Assembly: GCA_004431415.1 (NCBI GenBank)
Contig: QPMI01000146.1
Location: 1 to 40,523 of the forward strand
From: Cyanophora paradoxa
Taxonomy: Eukaryota > Glaucocystophyceae > Cyanophorales > Cyanophoraceae
Reading direction: 5' to 3'
DNA length: 40,523 nucleotides
The notes beneath the pieces are model-generated. The model searched no databases. It had not been told where the DNA came from and saw nothing but the letters and a program-made list of their open reading frames with translations. The position numbers and the translations under genes were made by a program. Shown in pieces: positions 11,412 to 18,442 of the stretch. Within the stretch, counting starts at the first letter, position 1, and each line of letters begins with the position of its first letter.

Positions 11412-11434
11412 TCTTTCTCATTTGAGGTCGCAAA

Positions 11435-12245
11435 ATGCCGACCACCTCGGCCACCATCGTGAAGACCGTGTCTGCCGGCTCGATCGTCCCCGATTTCTAC
11501 GGCAACGCTGGGAACGTGGCCAACGCAGGGACGGACAAGGTGGAGTGGGACGGAAACTACGCCACCCCGCTCACCGTGAGGGTCCAGAATCCCGTCATGT
11601 TGCGCGTCACCTCCAACGATTTCGAGAATCCCGCCTCCTGCTCCGTGTACGTGTACTTTGACATCGACTCGGGCGTGAGCGCGGATGAGGCGGAGGCGCT
11701 CTGGCTCTCGGGCCTCCTGAAAAAGATAGAGCCCTCTGTGCCTGATCGGCCCGCCATTCGCGTGCTCGAACTCAGTTCACCGCTAACACCGCCCTCACTC
11801 GCAAATTCGGGAATGGTGCGAATCCGAACATCAAAACGCATTTAGATGGCGCCCTCATCGATGCCACACACAAGACCACGCAGGCCGTTCCCTTTGAGAT
11901 GTACAACCTCTGGAAGATGACCGCAAAGGAGATGATGACGAATGCCACCACGGGCGGCGCCTCGGGTACCGATTATTCATACGGCGCCTCGAATCCCCGT
12001 ACCCAGGTCTGGCCCCGCTCCTCTTCACGAAATTCACTTTCAAATTGTACAACAACATCGCCGGAATGCCTACCTCTGGAATGGTCGTGGGCTCTACCCT
12101 CATGGCCGAACTAATTGAGGCAGAGGCGGACTACACGACTGCGACTACCAACTCGACAGCGCCAGGCGCCGGAGCCGAAGTTTACGTGGCCTGGGAAACG
12201 GTCGGTCGCGAGTACGACACCAAGATTCACACCACTAGCGTCTAG
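11435..12245 (+). CDS. Structural-type protein, paralogue B, about 270 aa
   Basis: Starts MPTTSATIVKTVSAGSIVPD at 11435 in the context TCGCAAAATG and ends AWETVGREYDTKIHTTSV at TAG 12243-12245. Two single-base steps, near 11775 and 12010, connect the three parts; the total of 811 bases is two short of 271 codons. The N-terminal half is homologous to the preceding gene (strand, acidic helix, SGLLKKIEP, then IRVLEL). The C-terminal half has LLFTKFTFKLYNNIAGM, which resembles VLFTKFNPS in the paralogue. No catalytic motif is seen. It overlaps the convergent HNH gene by 11 bases. Confidence 0.6.
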
Positions 12246-12599
12246 ACTGGCTAAGCTGCATTAGCACCTGTGTCGCCTCCATCATCTCCCGAATCTCCTC
12301 GCTCTTCTCCTGTAAATTGGCGTACCCCCTCCTCTTCTTGCGAATCTCCGACATTGATGCCCAGCGCAGGTTCTCCCTCCTGTAGTCCAGCGGGTTGCCG
12401 TTGATGTGTTCCACGTAGCGTCCACGTGGCGACTTCCCGAGGATCAGCTGGAGAGGTAGTGCTTGCGCCCTCCAAACGTCTTGCTCACCCTGTCCCTGTC
12501 CACTCTCCAGGGAAACTCCAAGGCACTCGGGGGTACGTCCGAGTTGACCAGGACGTTGTAGGCGACGTCTTGCGAGTCGGTGCACCGGAGCAGGGCCAT
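12235..12599 (-). CDS. HNH homing-type endonuclease, about 121 aa
   Basis: The product begins MALLRCTDSQDVAYNVLVNS, continues with FPWRVDRDRVSKTFGGRKHY and, after one frame step near 12450 (a C missing from a CC), reaches the HNH core RYVEHINGNPLDYRRENLRW. It ends EATQVLMQLSQSRR at a stop at 12235-12237. The core gives the His of the first beta strand, the central Asn of NGNPLD and the downstream Asn of ENLRW, the standard pattern of phage and algal virus HNH proteins, which nick or cut DNA with a single metal ion. Such genes move by homing, often into virus genomes. Its 3' end overlaps the previous gene tail to tail. Confidence 0.8.
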
Positions 12600-12623
12600 T
12601 TTGCCCTAGGTTCAGAAAAACCT

Positions 12624-12702
12624 GGGACTTGGACTTGGGACTTGGGACTTGGGACTTGGGACTTGGGACTTGGGACTTGGGACTTGGGACTTGGGACTTG
12701 GG
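12624..12702 (+). repeat. Tandem 7-bp array (GGGACTT)n, array 1
   Basis: About eleven units of GGGACTT, the first one with a base missing, lie just upstream of the HNH gene start. On the right the array is followed by GGAAGAGTTGAAACCCAGG. The reverse complement of that flank also borders the other two arrays. Arrays 2 and 3 have the opposite orientation. Confidence 0.9.
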
Positions 12703-12810
12703 AAGAGTTGAAACCCAGGTCCCGGCCCAGACTTTCTCCAGGATCAGAAATTTGTCAGACAAGTCAGGTGAGTTTTCTACCGACTTTTTTACTCCTACCA
12801 CTCCTCATAC

Positions 12811-12857
12811 TCTTTTTTACTCGTAGTCTTTTTTACTCGTAGTCTTTTTTACTCGTA
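12811..12857 (+). repeat. 16-bp tandem repeat, three units
   Basis: Three copies of TCTTTTTTACTCGTAG in a row, inside the gap between arrays 1 and 2. The surrounding 12.70-13.08 kb has no gene I can support and is T/C-rich on the plus strand. Confidence 0.8.
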
Positions 12858-13080
12858 TCCCATCTCGTACCCTCCTTCTCTCGACATCTCACACGAAAAC
12901 TCCTACCCCTCTTCACATCCGTTTTCGGTTGCATACTCTCGTGAGCTTTCATGTCCAGTATCATGCTACAAGTCGTACACCAGTTCAGACTCTACCTCGC
13001 TTGAAATCTCACCTGGAATGTCACCAGAAACGTCATATGCAGATTTCCGTACCCCTCTACATGTCTGCCCGGTGGTTAGG

Positions 13081-13211
13081 GACTTGGCGCGGCAAACTCT
13101 CAGATCCAGAGAGATTCTGGCCCAGACCCTGAGTCTAACTCTTCCCAAGTCCCAAGTCCCAAGTCCCAAGTCCCAAGTCCCAAGTCCCAAGTCCCAGGAT
13201 CGCGCCAAGTC
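13081..13211. mobile_element. Short inverted-repeat-bounded unit containing array 2
   Basis: The 11-mer GACTTGGCGCG at 13081-13091 is exactly inverted as CGCGCCAAGTC at 13201-13211. Between them lies unique sequence ending CTAACTCTTCCC and then (CCCAAGT)n at 13144-13197. The unit is 131 bases, the size of a small non-autonomous element, but I see no clear target-site duplication, so the mobile label is tentative. Confidence 0.4.
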
Positions 13212-13268
13212 GTAACTGAATAGTCGGCCAATTTTACAAGTATGTACAATGGAATGACGCAATACTAT

Positions 13269-14338
13269 TTACAGCATCTCAAAGTCAGAGTCATCGTCAT
13301 CGGAAACCAACTCAATGAGGCCCTCGGGCGCCGACTTAAGGGGAATGCGGGGAAGGGACTGCGCTGCCTGCACCAAGTCCTGCCGCTCGCGCTCGCGCTG
13401 CGCCGCCAAGGCCGCTGCCGCCTCTGCCTCGCGCTGCTGCTGAGCCTCGATGCGCGCCTTGAGCTCGGCCGCCTCCTTCTGCTTGCGCTCGGCGATCCGC
13501 GCCTTGTTGATCTGGTACTGGACAAGGCGCTCGTGGCGCCGCTTGCGCTCCAACTCCTTGCGGAGCTCGTTGCAGAGGACGCGCTTCTCAATGGTCTTGA
13601 CGTGCTGAGTCAGGCGCTCGCTGTAGTGTGACGTCACGCGAGAACGGGCAATGCCGGCGCCGAGCTTCAAGTCCTTCTCGTGTGCCTTGGCGGGGTCCTT
13701 GACGCGCTCGGAGTTGTCGGTGAATGACGTAGTCTCCATGAACTTCTTCTTGACGATTGACTTGGTCTTGATAATGCGGCGCTTGCGAGTCGGGTTTTCG
13801 TTGTCGCCTTCAGAGTCAGAAGACGACTCAGAGTCGTATGGAATCGGCACGTCAAAGTCGATGAAGTCGTTGATGTCAGACTCGACGTCAGAGGCCTCGG
13901 ACTTGGCGTCATCGGCGGGCTCGGGGGCGGGCTCGGCGACGGGCTGAGGGGCAGATGACGACGATGACGGAGGGGGGTAATTCGTGAAGACTTGAGGGGG
14001 GTAGGCCCAGGCGAGCGTCTCGGCAGCAGACTCGGCGAAAAGCTTGGGGTCGCCCCAGCCGTTGGCGGTCTTGACCCAGCCGGGACGGGGGGCACGTCGA
14101 CGGGGGGCTCGGGCTTGGGTTGCTTGGACTTGGATTTCTTGGCCTTGGACGTGAAGGCGGACTTGGGGAGAAGTTGCACTTCGGGGCCAGTGGCGCGTAA
14201 GATGGCATAATTGTAGATGTACCCCAGAGCGTCGGCGCGCTGCTCCATCTCAGGGGTAGCCCCTTGAGTGCCACCGGAGTTAGCCCACGTTGCTTGGACA
14301 AAGGCGAAGTCCTCGGCAAGCTCAGCGGGAATCGACAT
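13269..14338 (-). CDS. Unrecognised protein with acidic centre and basic coiled-coil C-terminus, about 356 aa
   Basis: Begins MSIPAELAEDFAFVQATWAN at 14338. A Lys-rich stretch (KAKKSKSKQPKPEPP) follows near residue 80. One missing C in the C run near 14090 joins it to a segment with Pro/Ser, acidic Asp/Glu/Ser tracts (YDSESSSDSEGDNEN), a basic patch (TRKRRIIKTKSIVKKKF) and a long Arg/Glu/Lys/Ala coiled coil. It ends SDDDDSDFEML. The start codon is preceded by a pyrimidine tract and GCAG (CCCTTTGCGCAG), which resembles a 3' splice site, so an upstream exon is possible and it may belong to the alga rather than the virus-like block. No family is recognised; the composition suits a nucleic-acid-binding or scaffold protein. 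Confidence 0.6.
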
Positions 14339-14678
14339 CTGCGCAAAGGGAAAAGAAATCAGCAAAGGCAAAACGTGAGGTGACTGTGAGGGCGGACTTG
14401 TGAAAATTCGGAGAGGCGGGGTTTCCTTGGGCTGAGAGAAGGCGGCGAACCCGTTTCAAGAGTGAGCCAAAATGGCGGCGGACCGCGGTTTTGTGGGCGA
14501 TTTTTTTCGCGGTCTAGTTCGCAACGGAAAACGTTGCCAACTGGCCTGAAAAAAGCCAAATTTAGCGTTGGACCGAAGGCAGAAAAAGGGAGCCGGCCTG
14601 ACGGAAATCGCCCGAGTGCGTCCGCCGAAGGTCGAGTCTCGGGCCGGGGGTACACCCTCAGGGGCCCCCCCTGGCCCC

Positions 14679-15148
14679 TCACCCTGGTAGTGCCCTCTCA
14701 AAGGGATTTTCGAAGCCGTACAATTCTTGGTAAGTCTCGTAATCCGGGCTGTACCCCCTCACAATCTGCGGGAGCCCCATTGAAAGCCTCCGTCTATCCT
14801 CTCTCAATTCCCTGCGGAAAAGTCTACGGTCTTCTCGAGCTTCGCGTGTCACGCCAGCTGGGCGTGGTCTATGATTGTTAGGGTTGTCGTAGCCTGGTCC
14901 CACCAGCCTCACGAAATTTTCGCGTATGGCCTCGGGGAGGCTCTGGAAACGGCTCGTCGCGTGGAACTCAATCCATTCATTGAATCGACGCGGATATTGA
15001 CGGATGACTTCAAGCACGCCCTGTGTGTTGGGCTCTGGTGTTACGTCGGGATGTCATGTCCCGTGAGGTGCCAACGCCAGAACTCGCGCAACCTCTCGAA
15101 TGCCATATTCAACTCAAAGGGAAAATCGTAATAGAGATTGCCTGACAT
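14679..15148 (-). CDS. Unrecognised charged protein, about 156 aa
   Basis: Begins MSGNLYYDFPFELNMAFERL at 15148 in an A-rich start context (GAGAAAAATG), as in the block to the left. One C missing near 15045 (ATCCCGAC for ATCCCCGAC) joins the first 34 residues to the rest. The second part contains VIRQYPRRFNEWIEFH, an Arg/Glu-rich segment (REAREDRRLFRRELREDRRR) and a Tyr-rich end (YSPDYETYQELYGFENPFE). Array 3 lies directly upstream. No domain is recognised. The 14,339-14,678 gap before it holds no gene I can support. Confidence 0.55.
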
Positions 15149-15206
15149 TTTTCTCCCCGTCCGAAAATTTCCCCGCTTTTGGGTCCAGACTCTGATTCCA
15201 ACTCTT

Positions 15207-15260
15207 CCCAAGTCCCAAGTCCCAAGTCCCAAGTCCCAAGTCCCAAGTCCCAAGTCCCAG
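15207..15260 (+). repeat. Tandem 7-bp array (CCCAAGT)n, array 3
   Basis: Seven to eight units of CCCAAGT, in the same orientation as the array at 13144-13197 and opposite to array 1. The left flank CCAACTCTTCCC and the more distant CCAGACTCTGATT are shared with array 2 (CTAACTCTTCCC, CCAGACCCTGAGT), so the homology extends about 40 bases beyond the array. Confidence 0.9.
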
Positions 15261-15850
15261 GTCACATTTTTCTCCCATTTTGACTCGAGATTCTGACCAA
15301 GTCCAAATCCGGGCCCGGGATTCGAACCCTCGTTTTCGATCGATTTCACGCGTGAAAACGGCACTTTTCGGCCTTTTCCGATTTTTCCTTTCTCGCGATC
15401 GCATTAATGTCCCCGATCTCGAAATCGCGATCGAAAAGGGTCGCGATCGGGAGAAAATCGCGATCGCCAGGGTCGTGATCGGGTCGCGATCGCCGCGATC
15501 GCCAGCCTCGGAGGGGGTACCCCCACAGCTGTTGCGGCGGTTATAAGAACCTCCGCAATCCAAGCGTCACTTCCGAGTCTCGAGCTCTCGGAGTTGACTT
15601 TTCGCGTTTGGCCCATTGATGGCCCTCATATATATACCGTATACGTAGTATAGTGCGCATACGCGGTTCCGCGGCGGGGATCCGCGGCCGGTACCGATGG
15701 CCGGGCTAGCCATCGAGTTTTCTGATCATGAGGATACAAGCTTAAGGGTCTAGTCTAGAGCTTAAGCTTATGTATGTATCGGGCGGTGGAGGCCAGGGCC
15801 GGGGCATGCGGGCCTCCCCAGCTGCAGCCTCCCCATGGCCACGAGGGGGG
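15261..15850. other. Junction intergenic region, no gene seen
   Basis: Contains clustered GATCGCGATC-type palindromes (15395-15500), a TATATATACCGTATACG stretch near 15630 and two AAGCTTAAG-type palindromes near 15740-15770. Composition changes here from the virus-like block to very GC-rich algal DNA, so the boundary of the inserted block may lie in or just left of this region. No clear insertion duplication was found. Confidence 0.4.
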
Positions 15851-15905
15851 AGGGGCCCCGAGCCCGCCCCGCCGGCGCGCCCTCTGCCTTCGCACCCTCC
15901 TCTAG
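15850..15905 (+). pseudogene. 3' remnant of a duplicated gene (copy 1 of the LRTLL-stop module)
   Basis: The last codons read ALCLRTLL followed by TAG at 15903-15905, matching the end of the fuller copy at 17288-17290 (LFLRTLL) and the copy at 34192-34194 (FFLPTLL). The bases downstream (ggcgcggctgtacggctt near 16030, then a CACTGGACGCGCTGCACG motif at 16218) are also shared with the copy at 34.2-34.4 kb. Only the terminal part is present, so it is called a remnant. Confidence 0.5.
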
Positions 15906-16154
15906 CCCGGCCCACGTGCACACCCGACTCCCCTTCTGCCCCCCCCCCCCCTCCCTACTGATTTCTACCTCCTCCTTCCCCCCCCCCCCCCCACCCCAAC
16001 CCCCACCCCCCCTCCCCTAGGCCTCCGGCGCGGCTGTACGGCTTTCCGATACACGGGGTACACGCACGCACGACTTGGCCCAGTGGGGGCCGGTGGTGGG
16101 GTGCAGGGGGCAGGTCACGACCAGCTGAAGGCCTTAAGCTCAATATAAAGCTAA

Positions 16155-16660
16155 TTATATAAGAGGCGGGGAGGATCTTGGGGCTGCCCGGGGCGCCGCC
16201 GGCCTCCCGAGGCCCCACTGGACGCGCTGCACGGAGACGGAGCGCGCGGCCGGGCGGTGCAGCGCAGGCTTGAGCGAGGGCGGGGCCGGCACGGCCGGCG
16301 CCCTCCTCCGGCCGCCGCCCCTCCCTCCGCGCGCCCCGCCGCCCTCCTGCTCGAGGACTGCCTCCTCCCCGCCGACGAGGCCGCCTGGCCCCCCGCCGCC
16401 TTCGCCGGCGTCAGCCGGTGCGCCGTCTCGAGCGCCGGTTCGCGCTGTACCCCCCAACCGAGCGTCCCGCAGGGTCTCGATCCGGGTGCGGGGCCGGGGC
16501 CCCCGGGCCGCGGCGGGGGGCCTGCCCCTCGCCGCCATGCGCTGGCTCCACCGTCCGCCCCTAGCCTCCCTCTCTCCGCCCCCAAAACCCCCCTCGGCCG
16601 AGCCCCCGCTAACGTAAACCCAGGCGGGGCGCACGCGGGGACGCTGGGGGAGGTCGAGGT
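16155..16660 (-). pseudogene. Duplicated C-terminal exons of the multi-C2 gene
   Basis: Minus-strand translation contains PSLKPALHRPAARSVSVQRV, identical to the C-terminus of the fuller gene at 34351-34690, and further upstream RPAWVYVSGG, which parallels RVYLVPAGG-like sequence near 34.8 kb. The end of the reading frame differs (RSSPPLI then stop). No C2 core exons lie upstream in the 17 kb region. It is therefore probably a broken partial copy, although expression as a short protein cannot be excluded. Poly-C runs of 12-14 at 15.94-16.01 kb lie in its 3' flank. Confidence 0.5.
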
Positions 16661-16824
16661 CGAATTGAGCGGCCCCGACCTCGAGTGGCCCGCCCGCCCC
16701 GCCCCGCCCCCGCCCTCCCCGGTGCCCCGGGCCCGCCCCGCGCACCCACCCACCCAAGCCCTCTCAAGCCCGCCCGCCCCGCGCGCCCCGCCCCGCCCCG
16801 CCCGCCCCGCCCCGCGCTAGACCT

Positions 16825-17290
16825 GGAGCGCCTGCCGGGGAGCTCGCGCGCCTCCCGGAGGGCGCCCGCGTCGTCCTGCGCCTCCCCGCCCGCTTCCGCG
16901 GCTCCAGGTGCGCACCCCCCTCCCCCCACGAGTCTTCTGAGCGCGGGGCCGGCCGCGGGGCGCCAGGTTCGTGGACGGGCGGCTCCCGGCGCTGGTGGAG
17001 GCCGCGCGGGCCTTCCCGCGCCTCCTCCGCGCCCTCGAGATCCACGAGGGGGAGGAGGGGGAGGGGGAGGGGGAGGGGGAGGGGGGGGCGGCCCGGGGCA
17101 CCCTCGACCGCGCCCTGTTCCGATACCGCGCCGCCCGCGTGCGCCCGTACCCCTTGCCCCTTCATCCAGTATGTGGGATCGCTGAGGGGCGCGCGGGGTG
17201 CAGGAGTGCCTGGCGGCGCTGGACGCGGCCGGCGCGGCGGCGGCTTGCGAGCTAGCGCTGCGCCCCCTCTTCCTCCGCACCCTCCTCTAG
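16825..17290 (+). CDS. Three terminal exons of an unrecognised gene (fullest copy of the LRTLL-stop module)
   Basis: Three exons join cleanly. About 16825-16907 encodes LARLPEGARVVLRLPARFRG. Then follow a GTGCGCA...GCGCCAG intron and exon 16967-17138, containing RLPALVEAARAFPRLLRALE, an acidic-glycine tract from a (GAGGGG)n run at 17045-17090, and LDRALFRYRAAR. A second GTGCGCC...GGTGCAG intron leads to the last exon, about 17206-17290, encoding ECLAALDAAGAAAACELALR and LFLRTLL-stop. Splice phases agree at both junctions. The 5' exons are either missing or hidden in the GC-rich sequence to the left. Leucine- and alanine-rich helices suggest an all-alpha fold; I do not recognise it. Confidence 0.5.
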
Positions 17291-18103
17291 CCCGCACCTG
17301 TACCGCCCTCCCCCTTTCTCTGATTTGTACCTACGTATACTCCCCTCCGGATCCCCCTCCTCCGGATCCCCCTTGGCCTCCGGCGCGGCTGTACGTATAC
17401 GGCTTTCCGACGTCGACTGCACAAGCTTAAGGGCCGCCCGTGGTACACACACGCACACGGGACTTAGCCATGGGCCGGGCCGGGCCGGGCCGGGGGCGGG
17501 ACTTAAAATTCGACCGGCGGGTCATGATCACGATGGCCAAGGGGGCGCGGCCGGCCGCGGGGCCCGGGGCGGGGATGACCTTGCCAACTTGGCAAGTTGG
17601 GGCTCAGCGGCTGCCCATGGCCAGGGCCCCGCCGGCCATCTCGAGGCGCCGGCCTCACTAGTACTAGTACTGGACCTCAGGGCCTGCCGCACGCCTCCGC
17701 CTCACCTCAGAGCTCAGAGCTCATGATCAGAGAACAGAGAACAGCATTCAAGCTCGAGCTCAAGTGCAAGCTCGAGCTCGTTGTCAAGCGTCTTTAATAT
17801 AATGAAGTTTTATCAAGCTTCTTGGCTCACCTTCAAGCTTATAATTAAGGCTGAGTTCAAGCGCGTGGCTCTCAGAGTCTTGAGCACATGTACAAGCTTC
17901 CCGGCTCGAGCTCAAGCTACAGCAAGCGCCATGCTCAAACCTTTAGGCTTGATCTCGAGCTTCACAATCAAGCTCAAGCTCAAAGCTCCGAAGATCAGGC
18001 AAGATCTAGAACGGCTAGCGCCGACCACCAAGCTTAAGTTATTTCCGGCGAAAGCGGCACCCCGCCCAGCGCCTCAGCGGCCGGGCGCCCCCGGCGCCGG
18101 CGC
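17291..18103. other. Intergenic region with degenerate AGCTTGAGCTCGAGC-type repeats
   Basis: From 17300 to 17660 the sequence repeats, with divergence, the downstream flank seen at 34.2-34.4 kb (ggcgcggctgtac, ggggatgacctt). From about 17740 to 18040 it is built of many short AAGCTC, GAGCTC, CTCGAG and AAGCTT units in both orientations, as in decayed terminal repeats of transposable elements. No gene is supported. Confidence 0.45.
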
Positions 18104-18337
18104 ATGCGCATGGCCAGGGGGAGCCACGACGCCGCTTTCGGCGGCATTGTGGCTCTCCGTACAGCCGATCTGGAGGCCTGGACGCGCTTCGCGGATCGCG
18201 GGCGGATCCGGAGCCGCGCAGACGATGTGACCACCGAGGAGGCGTGTTCGGTGTTCCGCGCTTGCAGCATCACCTCTAGGCAGTTCTTAGAACGCTGCGC
18301 GAGGCGCGCGGAGTGCCCGTATGGTGCGCTATCCCGA
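18104..18337 (+). CDS. Candidate first exon of the QT-motif gene
   Basis: An open frame from ATG 18104 reads MRMARGSHDAAFGGIVALRT, then contains TTEEACSVFRACSITSRQFL and a Cys-containing end. A strong donor of the usual local type (GTGCGCTATC) lies at about 18322, before the frame closes. It could splice to the exon that is open around 18445. I could not settle the acceptor or phase, so the link is tentative. Confidence 0.35.
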
Positions 18338-18442
18338 TGACATCGATATCCGGGATATATCGATCCCGAAGATCACGGAGCCTCCAGGACGAGTTCGACC
18401 GCTCACGCCCGACGCGCAGCATGGTCTTCCGAGCACGACAAA

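Noticed and set aside
10732-12245. Major capsid protein
   Set aside because: The two paralogues are too short and lack recognisable double jelly-roll or HK97 features; no capsid gene can be claimed in this window.
1-12602. Massively decayed viral pseudogenes
   Set aside because: The one-directional, homopolymer-linked frame steps and otherwise clean protein sequence, together with the same defect in algal exons, fit assembly errors better than decay.
12624-12702. CRISPR array
   Set aside because: Units are contiguous 7-mers without spacers; the genome is eukaryotic in style and no Cas-like gene is present.
16257-17185. Long plus-strand and minus-strand open frames in the GC-rich 16-17 kb region as full genes
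   Set aside because: Very high GC leaves all six frames open; the products are Arg/Pro/Gly low complexity. Only segments with splice logic or homology to the 34 kb copy were kept.
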